NCBI RefSeq assembly: GCF_000186865.1
Contig: NW_008705577.1
Coordinates: 597,667-661,666, forward strand
DNA: 64,000 bases
Source of the DNA: Aureococcus anophagefferens
Lineage: Eukaryota; Sar; Pelagophyceae; Pelagomonadales; Pelagomonadaceae
Direction: 5' to 3'
The notes beneath the pieces are model-generated. The model worked only from the letters and a program-made list of their open reading frames with translations. It had not been told where the DNA came from and made no database searches. The position numbers and the translations under genes were made by a program. This document shows, in pieces, positions 10,392 to 20,192 of this stretch (within the stretch, counting starts at the first letter, position 1; every line of letters starts with the position of its first letter).

Positions 10392-10622
10392 CGTCCTCCG
10401 AGCGCGGCGGCGGCGAATCTAGGGGGGCGAGGCGCGGAAAGGCGGACGACGGACCGCCGGCGGCACCGCGGCGGCTCCGGCGGAACCCGCGGCGAGAGCC
10501 GGGGACACGAGGCGCGCCGACGACGACGGCGGCGGCTCCTCGTTTGAGGCAGCGCGCTGCCTGTTATATGCTGAGGCAAGATACCGAGATGATGTTGCTG
10601 TTCGAGGGACGACGATGATGGG

Positions 10623-12003
10623 ATGAAGAAGCCCGCCGCGTGCCCCCTGGGCAAGTATGAGTGGTCGCGCGTCGTCGCGTTCTGCGGGCGCCTCGCGCGC
10701 GGCGACGCGCGGCGGCAGCTCCAGGCCCTCGCGTGCGCGAGCCGCGGCCTGAGCGCGGGCCTCGGCCGCAGCCCGGCCTGGGTCCACGCGGCGGCGGCCC
10801 TCGGCCGCGACGCGCCGCCGGAGGCGGCGCGAGCGATCGTGCTCGAGAGCGTCGCGTACCGCGCCACGACCGCCGCGGGCCTCTACCTCAACAGCCTGCT
10901 GGGCAGCGGTTTGGACGTCCGGCCGTTCGACGTCGCGCTCGACGACGGCTTCGCGTTCGCGCTCACCGCGGCGGGCGACGCGACGATCGCGCCGCGCCGC
11001 CGCCGCCGCCGGCGGCGCCCGGCGACCTGGCGCCGCTTCTCCGCGACGGCGTCCAAGGCGGGCCTCCACACGGAGGTCGCGGGCGCCGTGCGGGCGGGCC
11101 GCGACGACGCGGGCCTGCCGGGCGGCGCGGTCTTCTGCGCCCTGCGCGAGCGCTCCGCGACGGGCGACTTCTGGAACCCGGCCCAGTCGAACCCCTACGG
11201 CACGGAGGTCTGCCCCTGCGAGTACCGCGGCTTCGTCGTCGGCGCCGCCTTGGTCGGCCTCTGCGGCTTCACGCTCCACCCGCTCTGCGAGCGCCGGTGC
11301 ATCGGCTGCTTCGCCCTGCGGCTCCCGGACGCCGCGCCGCGGGCCGGCCCGAGGCCGCGGCGGTCCTGGGCGCGGTGCCGCTTCGTCGGCGCGGGCGTCG
11401 CCGCGCGCGGCAAGCGGATGGCGTGCGAGACGCTCTCGACCTACGCGATGAAGGACGGCGCGGTCCTGCTCGACGACTGCGCGCCCCTCAAGGCGCGCCT
11501 GGGCGACGCGGGCGACGTCGGGCGCTGGGGCGGCGCCGTGCTCGTGCTCGAAAAAGCTGCGGCGACGACTCGACGCCGCCGTCTTCGGCCACCTGCGGCT
11601 GCAGCAGCCCTTCGACAGGGAGACGGGCCCGCCGCGGCGGAACAGCACGGCCGTGCCGCTCCGGGGCGCGCTCACGCCCGGCGCCGGCGGGTCGTGGCGG
11701 CTCTGGGCGACGACGGACCGCGGCGGCGTCGGCACCGCGCTCCGGCCGTCGCCCCCGGCGCGCGACGCCGCGCCGTCGTCGCCCGCGGCGGAGGCGTGCC
11801 GCCGGCTCTGGGGCGACGCGGCCTTCGGCTTCGATCTCAGCGTCGCGCCGCGGGACGGCGCGACCTTCGAGCTCACGGCGACGCTCGACGCCGACTTCTC
11901 GACGATCACCGCGGTCTTCCGCCACAACGAGGGGCACCCGTCCTTCGCCACGACGGACGGCGCCCTCGCGCTGGCCTTCGAGGAGGAGTGGGACCCGGGA
12001 TAA
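10623..12003 (+). CDS. Unknown protein, frame interrupted by a one-base shift
   Basis: I do not recognise this protein. Reading opens at the ATG at 10623 (MKKPAACPLGKYEWSRVVAF) and runs in one frame to about 11550. It then continues in the next frame to TAA at 12003, through LDAAVFGHLRLQQPFDRETG and FELTATLDADFSTITAVFRH. The switch falls in a run of five A at 11551-11555; with four A the text reads VLVLEKLRRRLDAAVFGHL and the gene encodes 459 aa. No splice pair explains the shift. The N-terminus resembles an F-box-like helical start, weakly, and the middle has a Cys-rich patch (PCEYRGF, then CERRCIGCF). An assembly error or a broken allele is likely. Confidence 0.6.
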
Positions 12004-12048
12004 ATGTCCGTGGCGAGGCGTCCGCGGCGCAACCATCACGCAGGCTTC

Positions 12049-12066
12049 ACGCGTAGGCCTACGCGT
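12049..12066. repeat. 18-bp perfect palindrome
   Basis: ACGCGTAGGCCTACGCGT is a perfect palindrome in the spacer between two same-strand genes. It lies 46 bp after one stop and about 190 bp before the next start. It could be a regulator site for the downstream gene; there is no other support. Confidence 0.4.
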
Positions 12067-12252
12067 AAATCGCGCATCGGCGCCGCCGCTGCTCATTGGC
12101 TGAGCTCCTCGGGACCACGCCGCGGCTCTGGAAACGTCGATCCGGAGAGCCGTCGCCGCGCCGCACCGTTCGTGCACCGCCGCACCACCGCACCGCCGCA
12201 CCGCCGCGCGCACGAGACTCGCGCGCGCCGTCGCCGCGACGAAGGAAGAACG

Positions 12253-12936
12253 ATGACGGAGATCTACGAGGCCGTGAAGAACACGGCCGCGGACCTGGAG
12301 GCCGAGCCCGTGCTGCGCTTCGCGGAGCTGGCGGCGTCGCTGCTGTCCTGGACGCTCATGGCGTCGGCGTACCGCGGCAACTACGACGGCCTCTACGAGT
12401 ACAGCAACTACACGCCGCTCAACTTCCTGCTCGCGACCGCGCTGCTCCAGTCGCTCTTCGTCGTCGCCGTCGTCGTCGCGAAGCGGCTCGCGGCGGAGCA
12501 GGCGGCGCTCGTGGACCGGGTCGAGCTCTTCGGCACCCAGGGCGTCTTCGTCGGCATCGTCCTGGGCTTCGTCGCCGGCGCGGCGAGCAGCACGCAGCTC
12601 CACGACGAGTTCGGCGGGTCCTCCGTCTGCGAGCCGCACGGCGTGAGCCACGGCCAGAAGGACAAGGCCGCCGACTTCTGCGGCCACGTCGACGCCGCCG
12701 TCGCCTTCGCCTTCTTCGCCGCCGCGGCCGCGGGCGGGTCCCTCTACGTCGTGTTGAAGTCGCGCGGGCTCCACGGCGGCTTCCGGCCCGAGACGGACCC
12801 GGAGGACGTCGCGCCCAACTCCTACAACCCCATCGGCCGCCAGGACGGCCGCACCTTCGAGCCCTTCCACGGCGGCACGGCCATGGAGGGCGTCGGCCCC
12901 GGCGACGTCAAGCACGACGCCGCGGTCGACCTCTAA
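12253..12936 (+). CDS. Four-helix membrane protein (MARVEL/CASP-like), unknown role
   Basis: A 227-aa protein from the ATG at 12253 (MTEIYEAVKNTAADLEAEPV). Four hydrophobic segments are visible: about 25-42 (FAELAASLLSWTLMASAY), 58-78 (LNFLLATALLQSLFVVAVVV), 95-115 (GVFVGIVLGFVAGAAS) and 150-170 (AVAFAFFAAAAAGGSLYVVL). The C-tail is hydrophilic and contains NPIG and EPFHGGTA. Four helices with short loops are the layout of MARVEL, CASP-like and synaptophysin-type proteins, but no diagnostic motif lets me choose. The upstream frame extends to 12004 but is basic and probably untranslated. Confidence 0.75.
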   Translation: MTEIYEAVKNTAADLEAEPVLRFAELAASLLSWTLMASAYRGNYDGLYEYSNYTPLNFLLATALLQSLFVVAVVVAKRLAAEQAALVDRVELFGTQGVFVGIVLGFVAGAASSTQLHDEFGGSSVCEPHGVSHGQKDKAADFCGHVDAAVAFAFFAAAAAGGSLYVVLKSRGLHGGFRPETDPEDVAPNSYNPIGRQDGRTFEPFHGGTAMEGVGPGDVKHDAAVDL

Positions 12937-13449
12937 CGGCGCGTTCGCGGTGCGCGTGTACCTCGGGGCGGGCGTGAAGGGTCCCGCCGGCGGGATATGT
13001 GAGCTCCCCCCTCACCTCGTCCGGGTCCGCCCTATTTGTGGCTGGGTTGTTTAAGATCCCGGATCGAATGGCGCGGATCGGATTCGAGAAAATCGATGGT
13101 AAAGAGGGCTTTGGCAGTGGTGATGGGCACCTTTGGCAAGCTCTATCTCGGCGCCATGCCCACCGATTTGCAAAATTCTTGTTGCATCTGAAAGCCGGCA
13201 CCGCCGTCTTGCGCGCAGAGCCACTAACTCAAAAACTTCAAGAGCCTCACAAATCCGGTTTTTTATTCAACCCAGCCACATTTAATAACGCCCTATCGAG
13301 TCGGCCCTTCAACTTGCTCTTCGAGCACGGGCTTATGGCAAAAGGCCCTCTAAGGCCCGGTGCTCGAGCGGCGCGCGAGGCCGCTGTGCGCACCAAGTGC
13401 CGCTGAGCAAGTGCCGCTGAACGCGCCAAGCACAGCGTGAAACCCGAGC
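12937..13449. other. Low-GC intergenic stretch with a distant inverted repeat
   Basis: This 513-bp gene-free stretch is much richer in A and T than its flanks, especially 13030-13330. It contains a partial copy of the 3'-end palindrome (12982-13000). It also has a perfect 13-bp inverted repeat, TGTGGCTGGGTTG at 13037-13049 and its complement at 13268-13280. A short open frame exists (12999-13406) but has no recognisable protein. The composition and inverted repeat fit a small non-autonomous DNA element or its remnant; no target duplication was identified. Confidence 0.4.
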
Positions 13450-14253
13450 ATGGCCGCCATCGCAGCGCACAACGCGAAGCGCAAGGTCGAGGCGCAAGTC
13501 TTCGCCCTCCAGGACGAGCTCGAAGACCAGGGCCTCGACGCGTGCGAGATCGACCGGCGCTGCGCGGCGCTGCGCACCGAGCTGCTGGCAGCGCCCGCGG
13601 CGACGCCGGCGCCGCCGGACAGCGTGCCCGCGGCGACGCCGGCGCCGCCGGACAGCGCGCCGCCCGAGAGACCGACGCCGCCGGCGCCGGGCGACGTCGT
13701 CGTGCTGCGGCGATTATTCGACGCGGCCGACGTCGCCGCGGTGCTCGCCGCGGGCGCGACGGCGGCGCGGCGCTACCCGCGCGCCGTCAAGTTCGAGGAC
13801 GAGGGCCACGAGGACGTGACGGGCTCTGACGCGCACGCCGTGCTCTACCTGCACCGCGACGGCTTCTTCGCGCGCGAATACGCGGCGCTCTGCGAGAGGC
13901 TGACGGCCGCCATGCGCGCGGCGCTGCCGCGCGCGCAGCGCCTCGAGGTCCGCTGCGTCGAGCTCCACACCTACGGCGTCGGCGGCGGGCTCACGATCCC
14001 GGACCACCGGGACCTCGGCTCGGAGCTCTCGCTCTCCGCGCTCCTCAGCGACGCGCGCGCCTTCGACGGGGGGCGCTTCGTCACCTACGACGCGGCCGGC
14101 GCCCCCGTGGTCCACGAGCTCGACCGCGGCGACGCCGTCGTCTTCGCGTCCGACCAGGTCCACCACGTCGCGACGGTCTCGCGCGGCGAGCGGCGCGCGC
14201 TCGTCGTCGAGCTCTGGGCCGGCCCGGCGACGAACCACGACCGGAGCCGGTAA
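13450..14253 (+). CDS. cwf21-domain / 2OG-Fe(II) oxygenase fusion
   Basis: A 267-aa protein from the ATG at 13450. Residues 5-45 (KRKVEAQVFALQDELEDQGL, then DACEIDRRCAALRTELL) match the cwf21 helical motif of the spliceosomal proteins Cwc21 and SRRM2. A Pro/Ala linker follows, with a repeated block PAATPAPPDS. The C-terminal 180 residues form a prolyl-hydroxylase-like double-stranded beta helix: HxD iron ligands in IPDHRDLGSELS, FDGGRFVTYD, then the distal histidine and 2OG-binding arginine in VHHVATVSRGERRALVVEL. The pairing suggests an oxygenase recruited to the spliceosome; this is inference from domains only. The gene is convergent with mL53, 18 bp apart. Confidence 0.8.
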   Translation: MAAIAAHNAKRKVEAQVFALQDELEDQGLDACEIDRRCAALRTELLAAPAATPAPPDSVPAATPAPPDSAPPERPTPPAPGDVVVLRRLFDAADVAAVLAAGATAARRYPRAVKFEDEGHEDVTGSDAHAVLYLHRDGFFAREYAALCERLTAAMRAALPRAQRLEVRCVELHTYGVGGGLTIPDHRDLGSELSLSALLSDARAFDGGRFVTYDAAGAPVVHELDRGDAVVFASDQVHHVATVSRGERRALVVELWAGPATNHDRSR

Positions 14254-14271
14254 CCAACATGTACCGCTCGA

Positions 14272-14616
14272 CTACCCCGGCGGCGGCTTGCCCGCGACGG
14301 CGTACTCGAGGGAGATGCCGTGCGCGGTCTGGTACATGTCCGCGATGAGCGCCGTCGCGGGCCGCGTCGACGGCGACTCGATGGCGTAGGTCTTGTCGTT
14401 GACGAAGGTCATCTCGAGCCTCGGCGGCGCGTCGCGGACCATCAAGGTCTCGACCTTGCATTTCGGGTTCGCGGCGATGAGCGTCGGGCTCGTGACCTGG
14501 CGCCACATCTCGCGGAGCGACCGCGCCTCGGACGAGAAGGGGTCGAAGCTGAACTTGAGCTGGCGCACGAACATGAAGAGCTTCAAAGCCTGGGGCTTGG
14601 AGACCTTGAAGGCCAT
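14272..14616 (-). CDS. MRPL53: Probable mitochondrial ribosomal protein mL53
   Basis: A 114-aa protein, complete in one frame. The N-terminal half (FVRQLKFSFDPFSSEARSLR) has the thioredoxin-like strand plus PF and SAR pattern seen in mL53 of the large mitoribosomal subunit. It is followed by NPKCKVETLMVRDAPPRLEM and a C-terminal helix. Size matches the family (about 110 aa). No separate targeting peptide is obvious, which is usual for mL53. The next gene upstream is divergent, sharing a 260-bp promoter stretch (14617-14876). The assignment rests on pattern and length, so another small mitochondrial protein remains possible. Confidence 0.6.
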   Translation of the reverse strand: MAFKVSKPQALKLFMFVRQLKFSFDPFSSEARSLREMWRQVTSPTLIAANPKCKVETLMVRDAPPRLEMTFVNDKTYAIESPSTRPATALIADMYQTAHGISLEYAVAGKPPPG

Positions 14617-14876
14617 CGCGCTGTGTGGCGGCGCGGCGCTCTGCGAGCGCTGTGAGCCGCGAGTCTTTTTGCAGCACTTCTCGAAGCGCTGGTTTTGGAG
14701 GGTTGTGTCAGTCTTTAAGCGGTTAGAGACGCGCTGGGTGGCGCTGGCGCTGGTGCGCGAGACGCTGCAGGCGTCGTCGGCGGGCGGCCGGCCTGGGCGG
14801 GCCGATCGGCTCGCTCCGCCGCTTTCGAGATCGCGTCAGAGTCGAGCTGCGCCGCTTGTCGTCCCGATCAAGTAGG

Positions 14877-15749
14877 ATGAAGACCTTCTTCTTAACGAGT
14901 ATCGTCGGTGAGTAGACTCGCGCGACGCGGGGGTACGGTGGGGGGTGGCGCGAGGCCATTTCTTGGGTCGCTGCGGCCCGAGAACGCGCGAACAGCGCTG
15001 GCTCCGTTTCGCGACCGGACTTGAGGGGGCGCTCCGCGAAACGAGCGAAGGGCGCGGCTGCTCTCGCGCTGGACTCACGCACCCATGCTTTAGGCGTCTC
15101 GGCGCTGACGACGAGCCGGTCCCGGCTCCCGGTCGCGCCCGCGCGGACCGCGCCGGCGTCGCGCATCGCCATGGAGGACTTCGGCCTCCTCAAGGGCACG
15201 CAGTTCGACTTCGGCAAGGAGTGGACCAAGGAGGGCGCATCGGGCCCCGGGTCCATCGAGGACTGCCTCTCCGAGGCGACCATGGAGACCTACATGAACA
15301 AGAACGGCCTCCGGTACAAGATGAACAAGACGGACAAGGAGCGCGAGGGCCTCAAGCTCTTCGGCGGCCTCCTGCCGGAGGTCCGCTTCACGGTCCCGGG
15401 CATCAACGTCGACGTCAACATCGTCGCGCCCCAGGTCGAGTCCATCTGGGAGGCCCTCGGCTTCGCGGCGACGTCGAACAACGCGCGCCGCGTCGAGGAG
15501 AAGATGAAGGCCGTCGCCAAGGAGAAGTCCAAGAAGGAGGGCGAGTACAAGACGCTCGTCGACTACTGGTCCGACAAGTACGGCTACACCAAGTACTACC
15601 CGGGCTCCTGGTTCTACTACGACCAGCTCTCCACGGACCCGGAGGAGTCCGGCCGCGGCGCCATCGGCACGCCCATCCGCAAGATGTCGGGCTTCCGCAT
15701 GCGCAAGGGCGGCTTCTACCTCGACAACACGAAGGACTCCCGCAAGTGA
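14877..15749 (+). CDS. Plastid-type protein of unknown function, with a leader exon
   Basis: The main frame gives MEDFGLLKGTQFDFGKEWTK..., ending at TGA (15749). A 31-bp first exon at 14877-14907 encodes MKTFFLTSIV and ends at a consensus donor (G/GTGAGT). The acceptor TTTAG at 15093 restores frame, so exons 14877-14907 and 15094-15749 give 228 aa. The joined N-terminus (MKTFFLTSIVGVSALTTSRS, then a basic Ser/Ala/Arg stretch) reads as a signal peptide plus transit peptide, as used for complex plastids. The mature part has VRFTVPGINVDVNIVAPQVE, a Lys-rich helix, and an aromatic stretch YGYTKYYPGSWFYYDQL. I do not recognise the family. Confidence 0.78.
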
Positions 15750-15996
15750 TCGTCCCTAGTCGTCGCGTAAATTCCCCACCACTCGCGCCGTCGCCGCGGC
15801 GCGGTCGTTCGAGCGCGGCCGCGCGCCGATCTGTACGCTCGCGCCGTGCTCCGCGGCGTGCGCCGGCGCGTTCCAGAGCCCGGAGCGCGGCTGGGGTCGT
15901 GTCGAACTCGCCCGGAAGCGTCCCGGAGGCCACTTGAAGAGCGTTGCATCGATTCCTTCGGCTGCTGAGCTGGACCGCCGACTCGTCGCAGCCACG

Positions 15997-16943
15997 ATGT
16001 ACTGCCGCTGCGTCGTCCTCCTCTGCGCCGGAACGGCAGCGTTCCAGACGCGCAACGTGCAGCTGCAGCAGACGCAGACGCGCCGCCCAGCGACGATCGC
16101 TCCCGAAGAAGTCGCAACAGACGAGTCGTCCATCATCATCGACGAGGAGAAGATGCTCGCCGCGAGCACGTTCCCGCTGAAGCCCGACGAGCTCATCGCG
16201 CTGTCGAAGCAGTTCCTCGAATCCCGCGGCGGCTTCGGCGCCGACGAGGCGCTGCTCGCCGACTCGTTCGAGTTCGTCGGGCCGGTCGTCGGCCCGCTGT
16301 CGAAGGCGGCCTTCGTCAACGCCATCGGCTCCGTGGACATCGACAAGGCCTTCCCGGACTTCCAGGGCCAGTTCTACGGCTTCTTCGTCGACCCCTACGA
16401 CCTGAACCGCGTCTGGTACCACCGCTGTGTGGAAATCAACCGCTGGTTTGGGACGTCCCGACCAAACTTTGACATTCTCTAGCTCGGTCACATCGAAGTC
16501 GCTTTGGCTGATTTTTGGACGAATTGATTGCTCTTGTCGGGTTCTCGAAGCATAGCCGAAGGTTCTGGTCCAAACCGTTCAATTACGCTCATATTGAAGT
16601 CGGGTGGAAGATTTGAGTTCCACACAGGTACACCGCGCGCGGCGAGGGCACGAACACCGGCCCGCTGCCGCCGTTCGCGCCCGTCGCCACGGGCAAGAAG
16701 CTCGTGAACCCGCCCCAGGTCTGCTCCCTGACCTTCGACCGCAGCGGCCTCGTCACGAAGTACACCATCGGCTACGTCGTCGACCGCGACGTCGGCACGA
16801 CGGGCGGCCTCGGCGGGCTCTACGGCGTGCTCTACGCCATCGGCCGGCCGCTGCCGTTCCCCGAGGCCCAGCCGTGGCGCAAGTCGCCCCAGTACGCGCT
16901 CTTCCAGGCCGTCGGCGGCGCGCTCCAGGCGCTCCTCGGGTAA
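15997..16943 (+). CDS. SnoaL/NTF2-like plastid-type protein with an introner
   Basis: Exons 15997-16415 and 16628-16943 give 244 aa. The start MYCRCVVLLCAGTAAFQTRN has the hydrophobic leader with an aromatic after the cleavage point (AAF-QT) typical of heterokont plastid precursors. The mature region has the SnoaL/NTF2-like layout: helix LKPDELIALSKQFLESRG, LLADSFEFVGPVVGPLSKAAF, a curved-sheet segment, and CSLTFDRSGLVTKYTIGYVV. Such proteins are common in diatoms and pelagophytes and mostly uncharacterised. The frame extends upstream to an ATG at 15934, but the Met at 15997 puts the hydrophobic leader first. Without removal of the introner the frame stops at 16482. Confidence 0.82.
16416..16627 (+). 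mobile_element. Introner-derived intron, family 1, copy C
   Basis: A 203-bp element (16425-16627) with terminal inverted repeat CTGTGTGGAAATCAA / TTGAGTTCCACACAG. The duplicated target is GTACCACCG (9 bp, intronic copy) against GTACACCG (8 bp, exonic copy at 16628-16635); the extra C is in the intronic, unconstrained copy. The donor GT is the first two bases of the intronic duplication, the acceptor is the element's CAG, and the phase is 2. Sequence is close to copies A and D throughout, e.g. CTCTAGCTCGGTCACATCGA. Confidence 0.9.
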
Positions 16944-17262
16944 TCGATCGCTCTTGCCCTGTGGGGAATCGGCGGATTCGGACTGGTTTGCGCCAGCGGG
17001 TCGTCTAGCGCCGCGCGGACTTCAGAGGCCGCGCGAAGGCCGCGCTTCACTTCTGTAGCGCGACCGACGCTCGACCGACCTCTTCGAGCTCCAAAAAAGG
17101 TTAGAAAACGGCAAGTTGGCAAATCCGTGAGGTTCGTAACCGCTGACGGTGCCCTGCAAGATCCCCACATCATTTGACCATTCGTGGCACAGGCAGCCCA
17201 GGCGTCCATCGTCGCGGCGCGCCCACTGCGGCCGACGCGCGCCTCGACCCCGCCGCTTCGCC
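16944..17262. other. Spacer, nothing recognised
   Basis: 319 bp between two same-strand genes. It contains an AT-richer patch near 17080-17180 that may be the promoter of the ankyrin/coiled-coil gene. No conserved element, RNA gene or convincing open frame was seen. Confidence 0.4.
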
Positions 17263-20136
17263 ATGCCGCCGCCGGCCGTGGAGCGGGCCTGGGAGGCCAT
17301 CGCCCTGACCATGGTGGCGCTGCGGGACGGCGACGAGCACGCGGCGTTCAGTAGCGCGGGCCTCGACGCGAGCGTGACGGCCCTGCGGTTCCGGCGCGGC
17401 CAGGGGAACGAGGTGACGCTCGGCGGCCACTTCCTCGGGCGGGCGATCAAGACCATCGTGCCCTTCATCACCGACGGCGACAGCGTGCTCCACGCGCGGC
17501 CCCCGCGCCCCCGCCGCGCGCGCCGCGCGCGCGCGAGACCCGTCCCCCGTCCCTAGGTGGCGGCCCGGCGCGGCTTCGCGGGCGTCTGCCGGACCTATCT
17601 AGCCCAGGGGAGCTTCCTCCTCGCGAAGAACGAGCTCGGGGAGCAGCCCGCGGACGTCGCGCGCGGCCCCGCGGCGCTGCTCCTGTCGCAGATGACGGGC
17701 CGCGCGCCGCCGGAGGCCGGCGGCGACGACGTCGCCCTGGCGACGCAGCGGAGCCTCGACGACGCGCCGGCGCCGCCGCCGTCGCCCGGCGAGAAGGCGA
17801 AGAAGGCCTCCATGTTCTCCCGCGTCGCCAGTGTCGGCAAGAAGCTCGCGGGCTCCAAAAAGGACGCGAAGAAGGACGAGGCCGCCGACGTCGTCGGCGA
17901 CAAGCTCGCCCACGCCTCCGTGGCCCGCGCGGCGACGGCGGAGCAGCGCGTCAAGGATTTAGAGGCGAAGCTTGCCGCGCTGTCCGCCGCGGGCGTGGAA
18001 GACCGCCACGACGCCGAGTCCGAGGCGATGGCGCGCGTCCGCGAGCTCGAGGCCAAGCTCGAGGCCCAGGTGCGCGAGCGCGAGGAGGCCCAGAAGGACG
18101 CGGAGGCGAAGCGCGCCGAGTCGGCGAAGCTCCGCGCGTCGCTCGACCGCGTGAAGCATTTGGAGGCGTCGCTCGCGCGCCTCGACGGTGGCGACGACGA
18201 CGGCGGCGGCGACGAGGACCCGCGCGCGCGGCCGGCGGTGTTGGGCGGCGCCGAGGAGGCGAAGCACGGCGACGACCACGCCGAGGGCATGCACGAGGAC
18301 CCGCGCTTCGCGCCCATCGCGGAGGAGGACGACGACGAGGACGACGACGAGCGCGCGCGCGAGGACGCGTGGGGCGGCGGCGCCGAGGCGGACTCGCGCG
18401 TGCGCTGCGAGACGTTGAGCGCCCCGCCGACCCTCGTGCCGGCGAATCTCGACGACCTCGCCGACGACGACGGCGAGGACGACGCGCCGACGGCCGAGGC
18501 GTTCATGGAGCGCGCGGCCGACGCGCCGGACGCGGCGGCGAAGCAGCCGACGCCCGAGGAGCTGCGCATCGCCCAGGCGGAGCAGCGCGTGCGGGAGCTC
18601 GAGGAGCAGCTGCGCCAGCGCGACGAGATGCACAAGATGGCGCTGAGCCACCCGGCGGCGGCGGCGCACCTGCCGCATCGCACGGGCAAGCGCGCGTCCG
18701 TGCACGGCGCGCTGAACACGAAGACGCGCCGCGCGACGACGCACTTCGACGACTCGAACAAGCCCAACCTCAAGGCCATGACGAAGGACTACTCGGACCT
18801 CGCGGAGATCCCCAAGTTCGAGGCCATCGCCGCGGCCAAGGAGGCGGAGCGCGTCGCCAAGGCGGAGCAGAAGGTCCGGGACCTCGAGGCCCAGGTCGCC
18901 AAGCTCGACCCGTCGAAGCTCATCGAGATGGAGAGCGAGATCTCCATGCTGCGCACGGCGCTGAGCCGCGCGGCGGCCGGCGGCGGGTCCGCCGCGCCGG
19001 ACAAGGGCCTCGACGACCTCGAGGCCGAGCTCCAGTCCGCCGCGGACCGCTTCTTGGGCGGCGACGAGTCCGCGGAGGCGCTCCTCGACGAGATCCACAA
19101 GCAGATCATGGCCCACCCGGAGACGGCCGTGCGCAAGGACGAGGCCGCGAAGAAGTGGGAGGAGGACGAGCGCGACAAGAATCTGCGGGCCCTCGACGTC
19201 ATGCGGTCCTTCGTGCCCGGCGACATCTGCGCGTCGTCGTCGACGGCCGTCTCCGAGGCGATCCTCGCCGCGCTCGGCGAGGACCACGCGGCGGCCGCCG
19301 CGAAATTGGCGAAGCGCGTCTGGAAGACGCAGGCGCTCTGGCTCATCCGCATGCCCGTGGAGCGCATCCGCCGGTCCCACATCGCCGACTTCCGCACGCG
19401 CTGGGCCGTCAACGGCCTCGACATTGTGGAATTGCGCGCGGTCTACGCGGTCCTGCCCCTCACGTTCGAGCAGGACGGCGGCGGCCAGAAGCTCGCCTGG
19501 CGGGCGAACATCCGCGAGAAGCTCATGGCCCTCGTGGCCAAAGAAGCCAAAAACCAGCTCACGCCGCCGGAGAAGCGCAACCTCGCGTACCGCGGCGTCG
19601 AGGCGACGCTCGGCGACGGCGGCCGCATCTTCGACCCCGGCGCCGCGGCCAAGGACATCGAGGGCGCGAGCCACAAGGACAAGGAGCGCCGGCCCAGCGA
19701 CGCCGGCTCCGCCGCCTCCGCGGGCTCCGCCGGGTCCCTGAAGAAGCAGGGCTCGCGCGACGACCTCGGCGACGACGACGACGCGGCCCGCGCGCGCGCG
19801 GCGACGGACCCGCCCCGGCCGCGCAAGCCGCCGGCCGCCTCCTCCGCCCGGGGCAAGGACGGCAAGCCGCCGCCGGGCCCGCCGCCGGCCCACGTCCTCC
19901 AGCGCGCCGCGAGCGCCAAGGCCGCGCAGGCGAGGCCAAAGAAGTCGAACGACCTCCTCTCGCAGCTCCGCAAGCCGGGCCTCGAGACGCCGGGCCAGGT
20001 CGGCGTCCTCGGCCAGACGTCGCCCACCAAGGGAAGCGACGACCCGCCGCCGCCGCCCGCGGCGCCGCCCGCGCCCGCGCCGCCGACCGCGCCGCCGCCG
20101 GCCGACGACGCGGGGGGCGGCGACTTCGACGTCTAG
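17263..20136 (+). CDS. Ankyrin-repeat / coiled-coil protein with proline-rich tail
   Basis: Exons 17263-17493 and 17557-20136 give 936 aa. The splice is a 63-bp GC-AG intron that rejoins a textbook ankyrin repeat: ITDGDSVLH plus VAARRGFAGVCRTYLAQGSF and then NELGEQPADVA. After this come a basic linker, Ala/Glu/Lys coiled coils separated by acidic stretches (about residues 180-450), a more compact helical region (RVWKTQALWLIRMPVERIRR, YAVLPLTFEQDGG) and a disordered Pro/Ala tail. Ankyrin plus coiled coils suggests a scaffold; no enzymatic motif is seen and the compact region matches nothing I know. It is convergent with the RTX-repeat gene, 56 bp away. Confidence 0.78.
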
Positions 20137-20169
20137 ACGCCGCGCCCCCGCCGACGCGCGCGCGCATAA

Positions 20170-20182
20170 CACATCCCGCCGG
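20170..20182. repeat. Half copy of the 3'-end palindrome
   Basis: ACACATCCCGCCGG resembles the left half of the 24-bp palindrome at 4672-4695 (ACATATCCCGCCGG) and again lies between convergent genes, 34 bp after a stop codon. Confidence 0.4.
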
Positions 20183-20192
20183 CTGCTTCTTC

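Noticed and set aside
12999..13406. 135-aa open frame in the low-GC intergenic stretch
   Set aside because: It runs across an inverted repeat, has no recognisable protein content and no supporting context.
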